DNA from: Nostoc sp. FACHB-152
GTDB lineage: Bacteria; Cyanobacteriota; Cyanobacteriia; Cyanobacteriales; Nostocaceae
NCBI RefSeq assembly: GCF_014697475.1
Contig: NZ_JACJRV010000050.1
Coordinates: forward strand, 1 to 53,411
Reading direction: 5' to 3'
Length of the DNA: 53,411 bases
Below the pieces are notes generated by a model. The model worked only from the letters and a program-made list of their open reading frames with translations. It did not search any database and was not told the origin of the DNA. Positions 44,746-53,411 of the stretch are shown here, piece after piece. A program made the translations under genes and the position numbers. Within the stretch, counting starts at the first letter, position 1, and each line of letters opens with the position of its first letter.

Positions 44746-45894
44746 ATGCGTATAGCTTGGATTGGAAAAAAATCACCGTTTTGTGGCAATGTCACCTACA
44801 GCCGAGAGATTACAAATGCTTTGCTAGATAGGGGACATCAAGTTAGTTTCTTACACTTTGCTCAAGAAGAGCCTGAACCGGATAACTGGCCTAAATTCCA
44901 AGAAGTTCCTCTACCCTTCATTTACAAGTCTCAGGTTTATACAATTCCCGCGCTGAAAGCAACCAAAGTTCTAACAGAATCTTTAAGAGAAATTAAGCCT
45001 GATATTGTTCATGCTTCTTTAACTTTATCTCCCCTAGATTTTTTCCTACCAGAAATTTGTGAACAAATAAATGTGCCTTTAATTGCGACTTTCCATACAC
45101 CGTTTGCAGGTAAAGGGGCAAAACTTATATCGGGAACACAACTTTTAGCTTATCAGTTGTATGCGCCTTTTTTAGATAACTACGATCGCGTAATTGTCTT
45201 TTCTCAAATTCAGCGAGAATTGCTGGCAAACATGGGTGTGCGGCGAGAAAATATTGCCGTAATTCCCAATGGTGTAGATAGTCATAAGTATTCTCCAAAA
45301 TATTCTCCAGTTAAAACAGAATTTAACGCAGAACGTTTGTTTGTTTATCAAGGGAGAATAGCACCAGAAAAAAATGTTGAAGCCCTCCTCCGTGCTTGGA
45401 AACAATCGTATATGGGTTCCGAGAGCAAGTTATTAATTGTGGGTGATGGGCCTTTAAGAGCTTCTTTAGAACCATTTTATGGTTTAGAATACGGCATCAT
45501 TTGGTTAGGGTTTGTAGCTGAAGAAGATAGACGTATTGAAATATTACGTGGTGCAGATGTATTTATTTTGCCTTCTATAGTAGAAGGTTTGTCTCTATCT
45601 TTATTAGAAGCAATGTCTTGTGGAGTTGCTTGTATAGCGACAGATGTAGGTGCAGATGGCGAAGTATTAGAAAAAGGGGCAGGTATAGTTTTAAATACTA
45701 AAACAGTGCGATCGCAATTAAAAACCCTATTACCACTTTGCCAAGACCATCCAGAGTTAACAACTCTACTAGGACAAAAAGCTAGAAATCGCGTTTTAGA
45801 GCGATATACCTTAGATAAAAATATTACTCAGCTAGAAGAATTGTATAAGGAAGTATTAGTACAGCGACCTGTACATCTTAGTTGGGGAGCTTAA
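44746..45894 (+). CDS. Glycosyltransferase family 4
   Basis: The 382-residue GT-B enzyme starts MRIAWIGKKSPFCGNVTYSR (glycine loop), contains HTPFAGKGAKLISGTQ, IPNGVDSHKYSPK, FVYQGRIAPEKNVEALLRAW, and the donor-binding LPSIVEGLSLSLLEAMSCGV. The last is the EGLSLSLLEAM form typical of alpha-mannosyl or alpha-glucosyl transferases such as phospholipid-linked glycosyltransferases. Lipid or cell-surface glycosylation is likely; donor not known. The repeated SPKYSPK segment is a small local duplication. Confidence 0.88.
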   Translation: MRIAWIGKKSPFCGNVTYSREITNALLDRGHQVSFLHFAQEEPEPDNWPKFQEVPLPFIYKSQVYTIPALKATKVLTESLREIKPDIVHASLTLSPLDFFLPEICEQINVPLIATFHTPFAGKGAKLISGTQLLAYQLYAPFLDNYDRVIVFSQIQRELLANMGVRRENIAVIPNGVDSHKYSPKYSPVKTEFNAERLFVYQGRIAPEKNVEALLRAWKQSYMGSESKLLIVGDGPLRASLEPFYGLEYGIIWLGFVAEEDRRIEILRGADVFILPSIVEGLSLSLLEAMSCGVACIATDVGADGEVLEKGAGIVLNTKTVRSQLKTLLPLCQDHPELTTLLGQKARNRVLERYTLDKNITQLEELYKEVLVQRPVHLSWGA

Positions 45895-46026
45895 AAGTTT
45901 ATTGTGGAGTACTTCGAGGCGAAAGCTGGTAAAAAGGGATATCAAGCACTAATTAATCAGATATTGACAGAATATATTCTCACCTCCTCATCTTTTCACC
46001 CATTTACCCCTAATGCCCGACATGGG

Positions 46027-46773
46027 TCAATTCATCTTTGAATTATCAATTAAAGGCCAGCCTAAACTTGTTGGCTGTTGATAAACTCGCTTCAAAGTAT
46101 TTACATCTCTAGAGGAAATAGTCGGCGGGTTGCGAACTTGGGAAAAATACAAAGCATCAGTTTGTGATAGACTATGACCCCAAATTCCCAAGGCGTGGCC
46201 AAGTTCATGGCGTGCAGCCGCAACGACATAATTACCTGTCTGACTAGGACTCAAGAGAATAGTAAAACGGTGGAATAAAAAGTTGTTGCTGGTATACAAC
46301 TGGTAACTAGTTAAAGCAGAACGCGCACGAGGGATTTTTTTATCTGGTGAAAGTTTTAATGGCGGTGCTTTTCGCTCAATTTTAATATCAGCAATCTCTG
46401 GCTTTTCTACTACTGTTAAAGGTAAGTAAACACTCCATTCCTGCACAGCCTGCAAAACACTTTTGACCCACGCTTCAGCCTGTTGATTATTTACTGCTGT
46501 TGGTTGTTCTACATAAACTCGAATTGGAAATTTTGACCAAATTAAATAACCTACTTCGGTTGTTTCAACTTGGGAAAAGTAATCACCACTGTTTGTAATA
46601 TCTTTCCACTGAACCAAGGTAGATGGTAAGGGATGGAGTTTTGGGGAAGGTAAAGAGGTAGCGTTGGATGGAAAGTTAGCCAAAATAATTAACAGCCCTG
46701 TACTTATAGTTAAGACAAAGGCTGTTAGTAATTTTCTATTATTTAATATCGGGTGTAGGGTAATTTTCCCCAT
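46027..46773 (-). CDS. Matrixin-like metalloprotease (M10A-type)
   Basis: I chose ATG 46773-46771 with AGGATAGGG just upstream; the longer GTG start at 46806 overlaps secG. The 248-residue protein has an N-terminal membrane helix (LLTAFVLTISTGLLIILA), possibly a signal anchor. The zinc site is AARHELGHALGIWGHS (HExxHxxGxxH). It is probably exported or periplasmic. It follows secG by 10 bases, so it may share its transcript with the translocon gene. Confidence 0.85.
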   Translation of the reverse strand: MGKITLHPILNNRKLLTAFVLTISTGLLIILANFPSNATSLPSPKLHPLPSTLVQWKDITNSGDYFSQVETTEVGYLIWSKFPIRVYVEQPTAVNNQQAEAWVKSVLQAVQEWSVYLPLTVVEKPEIADIKIERKAPPLKLSPDKKIPRARSALTSYQLYTSNNFLFHRFTILLSPSQTGNYVVAAARHELGHALGIWGHSLSQTDALYFSQVRNPPTISSRDVNTLKRVYQQPTSLGWPLIDNSKMN

Positions 46774-46783
46774 TTCCCTATCC

Positions 46784-47017
46784 TTATTTAGGTAGCCAAC
46801 CTGCACTCAAAACTACTGTTAAACCAAGGAAAATGACTGTTAAAGCCCAAGTAATTCGGTTTAAGGTATTTTCTGCACTCTTGGTGCTGCTAAATAATTG
46901 GGCTTGTCCACCAATAGCACCAATACCATCGCCTTTAGGACTGTGGAGCAATACTAAAACAATCATTCCCAGGGCAGCTAATGCCCAAATAATTTGTACG
47001 ATGCTTGTAACTGTCAT
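46784..47017 (-). CDS. secG: Preprotein translocase subunit SecG
   Basis: SecG joins SecYE in the Sec translocon in plasma and thylakoid membranes. The 77-residue protein has two membrane helices (IIWALAALGMIVLVLL and ITWALTVIFLGLTVVLS) separated by the conserved loop SPKGDGIGAIGGQAQLFSS. The ATG follows a purine-rich stretch. gpmI is upstream on the same strand, a common cyanobacterial order; a terminator-like hairpin separates them. Confidence 0.94.
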   Translation of the reverse strand: MTVTSIVQIIWALAALGMIVLVLLHSPKGDGIGAIGGQAQLFSSTKSAENTLNRITWALTVIFLGLTVVLSAGWLPK

Positions 47018-47062
47018 GCTAATAATCTCATTTATAACGGTTTGAAAACGAAAAAACTAGAA

Positions 47063-47090
47063 CAGAGAAAACAGCTAACTGTTTTCTCTG
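47063..47090 (-). terminator. Hairpin between gpmI and secG
   Basis: A perfect 12-bp stem (CAGAGAAAACAG with CTGTTTTCTCTG, 4-base loop) begins 9 bases past the gpmI stop. On the minus strand TTCTAGTTTTTT follows. It should end or attenuate gpmI transcripts, so secG probably has a promoter of its own as well. Confidence 0.75.
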
Positions 47091-47098
47091 AAAGTTAT

Positions 47099-48697
47099 TT
47101 ACAGACCAATTGGCATAGGGGTGCGATTCCGCTTTAAGTCAAATTCTACTGGTTTGACCAGCGATCGCCCGGTCATTTCTTCTGGCTGAGGCAGCTGTAA
47201 AATATCAAGAATGGTAGGTGCAATGTCAGCTAGCTTGCCATCGCTACGCAGTTCGACATTTGTCCCGTGTCCAGGTATTTTAGCTTTTTCGCCTTCCACC
47301 AAAATCAATGGTACTGGATTGGTAGTATGAGCCGTCCAGGAATTACCCTCTTCATCTAGCATATACTCAGCGTTGCCGTGATCGGCGGTAATAATTGTTG
47401 TACCGCCAGCTTTGATGATGCTTTCCAGGAGGCGACCTACACAACGATCTACTTCTTCAATCGCTGTGATTGTGGCTGGCATTTGACCAGTATGCCCTAC
47501 CATGTCTGGGTTGGCATAGTTAATCACAACTAAGGAGTATATGCCTTTTTGAATAGCGGCGATCGCTACATCTGTGACAGCTTCTGCTGACATAGTAGGG
47601 GCTTTGTCGTAAGTCGCTACCATCGGACTGCTGACAAGTTCGCGGTCTTCGCCAACGAAAGGTTCTTCTAAACCACCGTTAAAGAAGTAAGTGACGTGAG
47701 CGTATTTTTCTGTTTCCGCAGTCCGGAACTGATTCAGACCATGATTAGCAATGACTTCACCGAGAATATTCGTCAAATTCTGCGGCTCAAAAGCTACCGT
47801 CACTGGTAGGTCTGAATCGTACTGAGTAAATGTAACAAAGGATAGTCGCTGAATTGGCTGGCGTTCAAAACCTGTGAATTCAGTACTTACAAAGGCTTGA
47901 GTCAACTGTCTAGCACGGTCAGGCCGGAAGTTGAAAAATATTACCCCGTCTCCTGGTTCAACTGCGCCAGGAGCAATGCGGACTGGGTTAATAAACTCGT
48001 CTGTCACCCCTTCAGCGTAAGATGCTTGCAAGACTTGTGCGGCTGTTCGTCCATCGCCTGCGCCATCTTGTGTCATGATATCGTAAGCCCGCTTGACTCG
48101 ATCCCAGCGGTGATCGCGATCCATTGCATAGTAGCGGCCGCTGAGGGTAGCTATACGCCCAATCCCCACCCGATTAATGTAATCTTGCAGTTGTTGGATA
48201 GCTTTTATCCCTTCGCTAGGGGAAGTATCACGACCGTCAGTAATAGCGTGGATACAAACTTCTGAAATTCGCTGATCCTTGGCTAAGTCAAGTAGTCCAA
48301 ACAGGTGGGTAATATGCGAGTGTACCCCTCCATCAGAACAAAGACCAACTAAGTGCAGCTTGCCATTTTTAGAGCGAACTTCCTGGCAAATTTTAACCAG
48401 TGCAGGGTTACTGAGGATTGAACCGTCTTCCACGGCATCCGAGATGCGTACAAGTTCTTGTGGTACAACTCGCCCAGCGCCAATATTCAAATGACCAACT
48501 TCTGAGTTACCCATTTGACCCTCTGGCAAGCCTACGGCTTTTCCTGATGTGCGGATGAGGGTATGCGGGTACGCCGCCCATAAGCTGTCCATTATCGGCG
48601 TTTTAGCCGCCACAATAGCGTTGCCTCGCGTCTCCTCGCAGTAGCCCCATCCGTCTAAAATGACTAGCACCACAGGAGCAACAGGTGCTTTGGTCAT
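47099..48697 (-). CDS. gpmI: 2,3-bisphosphoglycerate-independent phosphoglycerate mutase
   Basis: The enzyme interconverts 3- and 2-phosphoglycerate with Mn2+ ions. I chose ATG 48697-48695 (MTKAPVAPVVLVILDGWGY, 532 residues) over the in-frame start at 48751; this matches the family length of about 510-535. Motifs: metal Asp in LDGWGY, phosphoserine in GQMGNSEVGHLNIGAGR, ITDGRDTSP, SGRYYAMDRDHRWDR, and ADHGNAEYM near the end. secG lies downstream. Confidence 0.96.
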   Translation of the reverse strand: MTKAPVAPVVLVILDGWGYCEETRGNAIVAAKTPIMDSLWAAYPHTLIRTSGKAVGLPEGQMGNSEVGHLNIGAGRVVPQELVRISDAVEDGSILSNPALVKICQEVRSKNGKLHLVGLCSDGGVHSHITHLFGLLDLAKDQRISEVCIHAITDGRDTSPSEGIKAIQQLQDYINRVGIGRIATLSGRYYAMDRDHRWDRVKRAYDIMTQDGAGDGRTAAQVLQASYAEGVTDEFINPVRIAPGAVEPGDGVIFFNFRPDRARQLTQAFVSTEFTGFERQPIQRLSFVTFTQYDSDLPVTVAFEPQNLTNILGEVIANHGLNQFRTAETEKYAHVTYFFNGGLEEPFVGEDRELVSSPMVATYDKAPTMSAEAVTDVAIAAIQKGIYSLVVINYANPDMVGHTGQMPATITAIEEVDRCVGRLLESIIKAGGTTIITADHGNAEYMLDEEGNSWTAHTTNPVPLILVEGEKAKIPGHGTNVELRSDGKLADIAPTILDILQLPQPEEMTGRSLVKPVEFDLKRNRTPMPIGL

Positions 48698-48910
48698 AGT
48701 AAAATTGCCCTTTACTTTTTGTAATACCCGAATGATACCACTGCTAACCACAGGTGCAAGTGGATTTCTGCTTATTAACTTAATTTATGACTTATTGACA
48801 AAATTTTTAGGCTTTTTTTACTTTTCGCAGCTTTTGCATATATTTTGTGATATTCCAAACCAGTTGATCAGTTAGTAGTGAAGCAGATGTGCTACTACTA
48901 ACTTGATATT

Positions 48911-50605
48911 TTATTTCTTCTTTGCAGAAGTTTTAGCAGCTTTGGAAGCTTTTTTAGCAGCTTTTTCCGCAGCTATAGCAGCTAATCTTGCTTCTTCTTT
49001 TTCCTCAGCAATTTTAGTCAGGTAATAGTGATAATCTCCTAAATAAACTCGGAATTCACCATCCCGAATTTCCACAATTTTGTTGGCTACCTGAGAAATA
49101 AAATAACGGTCGTGAGAAACTACAATTGCAGTCCCATCATAGTTTTGCAGTGCTTCTTCCAACATTTCCTTTGCTGGAATATCTAGATGATTGGTAGGCT
49201 CATCTAATATAAGCAAATTCGCTGGACGCAATAGCATTTTTGCCAAGGCTAAACGTGCTTTTTCTCCTCCGCTTAAAGCTTCAACCGATTTAAATACAGT
49301 ATCGCCTGAGAATAAAAATTTGCCGAGCAGGGTACGAACTTCCTCGTTTTTCCAGTCAGGAACCTCATCATGAATAGTTTCCATAACTGTTTTTTTCAAG
49401 TCCAAAGCTTCGGCTTGATTTTGCTCAAAATAACCTGGAATAACGTTATGATCGCCTAAATTTACTATGCCTTCGGTGGGTGTTTCCGTACCGATAATTA
49501 TTCGCAATAAGGTAGATTTTCCTGCACCGTTGGGGCCTAAAAAAGCAATGCGATCGCCCCTTTCAATAAGCAGATTTGCTCCCAAAAATAAGATTTTATC
49601 ATCGTAGGTATGAGTTAAATCTTTAATGGTCACTACTTCCCGTCCGCTACGGGGTGCGGGAGGAAAACGAAAATGCAGGGTTCTCACTCCAGAGGTGGGT
49701 GCTTCAATACGCTCAACTTTGTCCAGTTGCTTTTCCCGGCTTTTCGCCTGGGTACTGCGGGTAGCACTAGCGCGGAATCTGTCAACAAAGGCTTGCTGTT
49801 TTTCCAGTTCTTTTTGCTGACGTTCGTAAGCATTCAATTGTGCTACTTGATTTTCCGCTTTTTGTTGCAGGTATGCTGAGTAGTTACCTAAGTATGTACT
49901 AGAAACGCCGCGTTCAGTTTCCACTATTTGAGTGCAGAGGCGGTCTAAAAATTCTCGGTCGTGGGAAACTATTACCATCGGCGTTGTCAAGCCTTTCAGG
50001 TAATTTTCTAGCCACTCGATAGTTTCTAAGTCTAAATGGTTTGTAGGCTCGTCTAACAGTAACAAATCGGGTGCTTGCAGCAGGATTTTACCCAAACTCA
50101 TCCGCATCTGCCAACCACCAGAGAAAGCACTGACGAGGCGATCGCCATCTTCTTGCTCAAAACCCATCTCTGGTAAAATCTTGCCGATGCGTGCTTCTAA
50201 ACCGTAACCATCCAAAGCTTCAAACTGACGCTGCAAACGATCTAACTTGTGAATTAATTTATCCAGTTCCTCTGGTGTTGCAGTTTGCATATCGTGCTGC
50301 ACTTGCGTCAGAGATAACTGTACTTCGTTTGCTTCCTTAAATACTGTCCAAAATTCTTCTCTAACAGTGCGAGTGGGATCGACTTCAAACTCTTGATTGA
50401 GGTAAGCAATATGCAAACTAGCAGGACGAATGATTTCGCCGGCGGTAGGTTCAATTTCCCCAGAGATGATTTTTAACTGGGTAGATTTTCCTGCACCGTT
50501 AACGCCAACTAAGCCAATGCGATCGCCTGGTTTAACTTCCCAGTTGATGTCCTTCAGGACTTCGCCTGTAGGATAAATTTTACTGATATGTTCGAGTCGC
50601 AGCAT
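48911..50605 (-). CDS. ABC-F family ATPase
   Basis: This 564-residue protein has two ABC domains and no membrane part, so it acts on ribosomes rather than in transport. Domain 1: GLVGVNGAGKSTQLKII (about 32-48), FSGGWQMRMSLGKIL, LLLDEPTNHLD. Domain 2: FLGPNGAGKSTLLRII, LSGGEKARLALAKML, LILDEPTNHLD. The P-site linker between them is helical and charged (QKAENQVAQLNAYERQQKEL). The tail is Ala/Lys-rich. This is the Uup/EttA-like group; a translation or antibiotic-protection role is inferred. Confidence 0.92.
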   Translation of the reverse strand: MLRLEHISKIYPTGEVLKDINWEVKPGDRIGLVGVNGAGKSTQLKIISGEIEPTAGEIIRPASLHIAYLNQEFEVDPTRTVREEFWTVFKEANEVQLSLTQVQHDMQTATPEELDKLIHKLDRLQRQFEALDGYGLEARIGKILPEMGFEQEDGDRLVSAFSGGWQMRMSLGKILLQAPDLLLLDEPTNHLDLETIEWLENYLKGLTTPMVIVSHDREFLDRLCTQIVETERGVSSTYLGNYSAYLQQKAENQVAQLNAYERQQKELEKQQAFVDRFRASATRSTQAKSREKQLDKVERIEAPTSGVRTLHFRFPPAPRSGREVVTIKDLTHTYDDKILFLGANLLIERGDRIAFLGPNGAGKSTLLRIIIGTETPTEGIVNLGDHNVIPGYFEQNQAEALDLKKTVMETIHDEVPDWKNEEVRTLLGKFLFSGDTVFKSVEALSGGEKARLALAKMLLRPANLLILDEPTNHLDIPAKEMLEEALQNYDGTAIVVSHDRYFISQVANKIVEIRDGEFRVYLGDYHYYLTKIAEEKEEARLAAIAAEKAAKKASKAAKTSAKKK

Positions 50606-50738
50606 CGAGTTTCTCTCTGGTAGGAAATATATGGTTAAGGACGAAGTACCAACACCGTGTCCAATATTAACAAAAATTAACCAAGAATTCCTCCGAGTAA
50701 GCTGTAATAAAACTCTGATACCGCTTGATTTTAGTTAA

Positions 50739-51554
50739 TTACGAATTTTGTGCGGCTTGCTGTACTTCTTCAACAGTTAAACCAAGTTCCTCAGCCACTT
50801 GTTCCACAGATAAACCCAGCTTCAAAAAGCGAGGAACCATTCTTAACTTTTCTTGACGTTGACCTTCTTCTATACCTTCCTGTTTACCTTCTTCTTTGCC
50901 TTCCTGAAAAACATCCTGAAAATATCTGGTATTCCTTAATTCACTGAGGTTAAACATTTCCTCCATCTCCTCTTTAGTGATTGTTGGAAACTTGTACAAC
51001 AATATAGTCTCTATTAATTGTAATAATTGCTGTTGTCTGATTGGGGAGTTTATCTCTAATTTTGCCCTTTCTAGCAGTTCCCTAGCCTCTGCGATCGCTG
51101 CCTCCTCAGATGTCACAATTAATTTAACAGTGGCAATACCAATAGGTAGGGATGCTTCGGTACTTAATTCATCAAGATAAATCCGCCTAACTCGCTGACT
51201 AATAAAGAATTCTCTGTAGTGTTTGATATCTCCTATGTCTACACTTCTGTTAGGGTATAAAACTACAGCATTCCAATCATTTGCTGGTTGATTTTGCCGC
51301 AAGTACAAGCAGATTTCTGCCATCAAGCGTGCATAAATCCTTTCATCTGCTTGAAACTGCACTTCTACAAAGTAAATTGGCTGCTCACTTTCAAAATTCG
51401 GAACAAATACCCCATCAATTCTGAAGGATGTTTGTTTAATCTCAATTGACGAAAATTGGTAAATACTTGCAGTATCAGGAGAATTCCCAATCAATTCAAA
51501 GAAGATATCAGGAAATTCTTGAAACAAGCGATAAAATATGGTCTCTGTTTTCAC
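50739..51554 (-). CDS. Rpn/DUF2887 family nuclease-like protein
   Basis: The 271-residue protein starts with GTG (MKTETIFYRLFQEFPDIFFEL). The N-terminal part matches DUF2887 / Rpn-type PD-(D/E)XK proteins: RIDGVFVP, then YFVEVQFQADERIYARLM with the ExQ form of the ExK motif. The C-terminus has a charged repeat (QEGKEEGKQEGIEEGQRQE) and a small helical end, GLSVEQVAEELGLTVEEV, that resembles an HTH. Rpn proteins cleave DNA and promote RecA-independent recombination. These genes are numerous in Nostocs. Confidence 0.85.
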   Translation of the reverse strand: MKTETIFYRLFQEFPDIFFELIGNSPDTASIYQFSSIEIKQTSFRIDGVFVPNFESEQPIYFVEVQFQADERIYARLMAEICLYLRQNQPANDWNAVVLYPNRSVDIGDIKHYREFFISQRVRRIYLDELSTEASLPIGIATVKLIVTSEEAAIAEARELLERAKLEINSPIRQQQLLQLIETILLYKFPTITKEEMEEMFNLSELRNTRYFQDVFQEGKEEGKQEGIEEGQRQEKLRMVPRFLKLGLSVEQVAEELGLTVEEVQQAAQNS

Positions 51555-51588
51555 AAATTGGTACTACTAGATAATTTTCTGTAGCTAA

Positions 51589-52086
51589 TTATGTCTCTTT
51601 TTCTGCTTCTGCACCATCCCGGACTTCTTGCACACGCTCTTTAGATATTCCTAAAACCCGTGCTATTGGTGCTAACAAACTATCATCAATAGGTTCTCCA
51701 GCATAAATATTATTTAGTTCTGTAGGAGAAATTTTAAATGTATCGCAGAATTTAGTGAATTCCTGATTGTTGAGGTCAAGTTCTTTTTGTCGCTCTTGAA
51801 GTAAAAGTGCGATCGCTCTCGTCCCAAACTTAGGACGTTCACTAATTTTTATATATTTTTGTATTAAGTGGTTAACCTTACTAGTATCACCACCAGCCTT
51901 TTTTAGTAAATCAGTACAGGCTTTTTTTAGAGCTTTCTTTAAAACTTCTTCTTCATTTAAAAATTGAATAATTTCATTCGCATATTCTTGTTTAAAAAAT
52001 CCGACTAAATTACCTTGATGATATATCGGTACGTAAAGGTTATTCGTTTCAACTTGCCAATCTAAAGGTTCATTGCGTAGCGACAT
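51589..52086 (-). CDS. Hypothetical protein with C-terminal HTH-like region
   Basis: The 165-residue protein has an N-terminal alpha/beta part (LYVPIYHQGNLVGFFKQEY), a lysine-rich helical middle (VLKKALKKACTDLLKKAGGD), and a C-terminal region reading like an XRE-type helical bundle (LDLNNQEFTKFCDTFKISPT, then LLAPIARVLGISKERVQEV). I do not recognise a family. It is encoded 35 bases upstream of the DUF2887 gene on the same strand, so they may be expressed together. DNA binding is inferred only. Confidence 0.55.
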   Translation of the reverse strand: MSLRNEPLDWQVETNNLYVPIYHQGNLVGFFKQEYANEIIQFLNEEEVLKKALKKACTDLLKKAGGDTSKVNHLIQKYIKISERPKFGTRAIALLLQERQKELDLNNQEFTKFCDTFKISPTELNNIYAGEPIDDSLLAPIARVLGISKERVQEVRDGAEAEKET

Positions 52087-52197
52087 AGATAAAACCCTAA
52101 ATCATTTAATGTTTCATTATTTTAAAAGCATTTATATTTACCTACCAGTGGTTATAGTTTGATGAGATATATAAAAAGCATTTTGAGGTTAATCTAG

Positions 52198-52302
52198 ATT
52201 CTTGTTCCATTTTTGCTAGAACTCCAAACTCAACCAATCGCCTTCCTTGCTGATGAACAAGTAACTCAAAGGATACCAGAAGAGCGTTTGGCGGTTTTAT
52301 GA
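52198..52302 (+). pseudogene. Short open-frame remnant without start
   Basis: The frame is open for 34 codons, ending LLELQTQPIAFLADEQ then VTQRIPEERLAVL before TGA. No ATG is at its head. It reads like the C-terminus of a protein that I cannot name. The rest of the 290-base gap 52087-52378 shows nothing else. Confidence 0.25.
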
Positions 52303-52378
52303 GGCTTTTGTTAGTTATTTAATCATAGTGGGCATACTGTAGATATCAAGTAAATAGCATCTAAACAGAGTAAACAGT

Positions 52379-53353
52379 ATGTTGACGACAACGTGGCAAG
52401 AAGAAATTGCATCCTTAAAACAAAACTTGAACAAAGAAATAAAGCAAATTTCGGGTGGTTCAGATATTAATATACCTAATCATATTTGCATTAATAACCT
52501 GAAATCCAAGTTAGAGCGATTAGATGAAATTGAAAAAATTCTTAGTGTAGATAAATATAAGATTGCTTTTATAGGTACTATAGGTCAAGGAAAAACGACA
52601 GCTATTTGTCATCTATTTAATTTAATAAGTGAATTTAAAGTTTCCAAAACTATTGCTGGTAAAACTAAAGATGTAACAGAAATTAAAGAGTTACTTTCAA
52701 CAGGAGCAGGTAAAACTACTATATGTGAAGTAATTATTAAAGCTGCGGAAAAAACATATATAGAGATAGAACCTTATACAGTTGATGAAATGGAAGGTAT
52801 TATTCTTGAGTTTTGTGACTATATTGCAAATAAAGATAATAATCAACCAGAGCATAAAATAATTATTTCTCAAGAAATGGAGAGGGCTATTAGAAATGTT
52901 ATAGAACTAAAAAGAATTAATAAATCAGTTTCTGATAACGGTAAAACTAAAGTTATTATAATTGATAAAGCTAAGGAGCTATTTGAGGAATCAGGAGTAG
53001 AGATACTGAAAAAAACTGCCTTAAATAATGCAAACCTTGAAAGTAGAACTTTGACTCAAATTTATTTTGATAATCAAAATAATGAACAAGCATGGATCAA
53101 AAATACCTTTGCTGCACTTAATAATGTCCAGTTAAAGGAATTTGCTATTCCCAGAAAGATATATCTTTATGTGAGCTATGATGTTTTATCTGGCTCAAAC
53201 TTGTCTCAGTTCGATTCAGTAATTGATACAAAAGGACTTGATGAAAACCCAATTCGTAAAGATTTGCAGAAATATATAGAGAGTGAGGACACAATAGAAT
53301 TTGAAAAAGCTACAGCAGTTTCCTGTGTTATGAGGTACAGTAACAGCAATTAG
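52379..53353 (+). CDS. P-loop GTPase-like protein, probably 3'-truncated
   Basis: The 324 residues start MLTTTWQEEIASLKQNLNKE (coiled). A Walker A AFIGTIGQGKTTAICHLF is at about 64-81, and a second P-loop-like LSTGAGKTTICEV about 45 residues later, which may be the switch region rather than a second site. VIDTKGLDENPIRKDL (about 280) looks like a GTPase G3 (DxxG). After ESEDTI the sequence changes to an unlike tail (EFEKATAVSCVMRYSNSN) and stops, where a longer C-terminal domain would be expected. I infer truncation near 53296. Family not named. Confidence 0.5.
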   Translation: MLTTTWQEEIASLKQNLNKEIKQISGGSDINIPNHICINNLKSKLERLDEIEKILSVDKYKIAFIGTIGQGKTTAICHLFNLISEFKVSKTIAGKTKDVTEIKELLSTGAGKTTICEVIIKAAEKTYIEIEPYTVDEMEGIILEFCDYIANKDNNQPEHKIIISQEMERAIRNVIELKRINKSVSDNGKTKVIIIDKAKELFEESGVEILKKTALNNANLESRTLTQIYFDNQNNEQAWIKNTFAALNNVQLKEFAIPRKIYLYVSYDVLSGSNLSQFDSVIDTKGLDENPIRKDLQKYIESEDTIEFEKATAVSCVMRYSNSN

Positions 53354-53411
53354 TAAACCAGTTTCTTAAATGTTGAGGATTCATTAAGTTGAGTGCAACT
53401 GAGATAACTGT

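Overview
The window comes from a filamentous, Nostoc/Anabaena-like cyanobacterium. The evidence is the very frequent HIP1 octamer GCGATCGC, a PsaK photosystem I subunit, Ycf66 and CGLD27 proteins, the acyl-ACP reductase/aldehyde-deformylating oxygenase alkane pair, intergenic short tandem repeats (STRR) and small IS630-like MITEs. Most of the window is core chromosome; a few short accessory or decaying stretches lie between core genes.

Layout. 1-2211: an ISL3-type transposase tail, a MITE, three small or unknown genes and a gene remnant. 2272-5571 (minus): a PAS/Crp-type regulator, a GNAT acetyltransferase and glycerol kinase. 5572-6715 holds no gene; a small secreted low-complexity protein and a strong terminator follow. 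7100-9717: two glycosyltransferases. 9747-12198 (minus): a compact operon encoding an HsdR_N-like nuclease domain fused to ParA, a ParB-like/helix-hairpin-helix protein and a small membrane protein. It diverges from a second ParA gene (12541-13425). 13506-13851: a stretch of debris (a partial duplicate of the ileS 3' end, a short gene remnant, an interspersed repeat). 13912-16794: ileS. 16974-17852: a decaying DUF6883/DUF4926/antitoxin-like locus in which a MITE has split the DUF4926 gene at a TA.

17977-24810: ycf66, gnd, a Ser/Thr kinase, a Rieske oxygenase, a YbjN protein plus lipoate-ligase-like pair, and a small unknown gene. 24968-29214: site-2 protease, psaK, trpF, folE and a short-chain dehydrogenase. 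29572-32573: accA, aar and ado, linking malonyl-CoA/fatty acid synthesis to alkane production. 32820-36283: a sugar ABC permease, a dienelactone hydrolase and a glycosyltransferase. 36768-38771: rsfS, a CGLD27 protein and an asparaginase. 38819-38895: initiator tRNA-Met, followed by a broken homing-endonuclease-like gene. 39367-45894: a GTPase, deoC, recO, an MFS transporter and a glycosyltransferase. 46027-50605 (minus): an ABC-F ATPase, gpmI, secG and a matrixin-like protease. 50739-53353: a DUF2887 nuclease-like gene, an HTH gene and a P-loop protein that looks cut off at its 3' end.

The best candidate for an undescribed system is the nuclease-ParA / ParB-HhH / membrane-protein operon. The nuclease motif and the Walker motifs both look intact, and a strong internal ribosome-binding site could make a ParA-only product from the same gene. 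Other notable points are the MITE that splits the DUF4926 gene so precisely that the original frame can be read across it, and the PD-(D/E)XK endonuclease relic beside an intronless tRNA-fMet. All family names come from reading motifs by eye; no database search was run.
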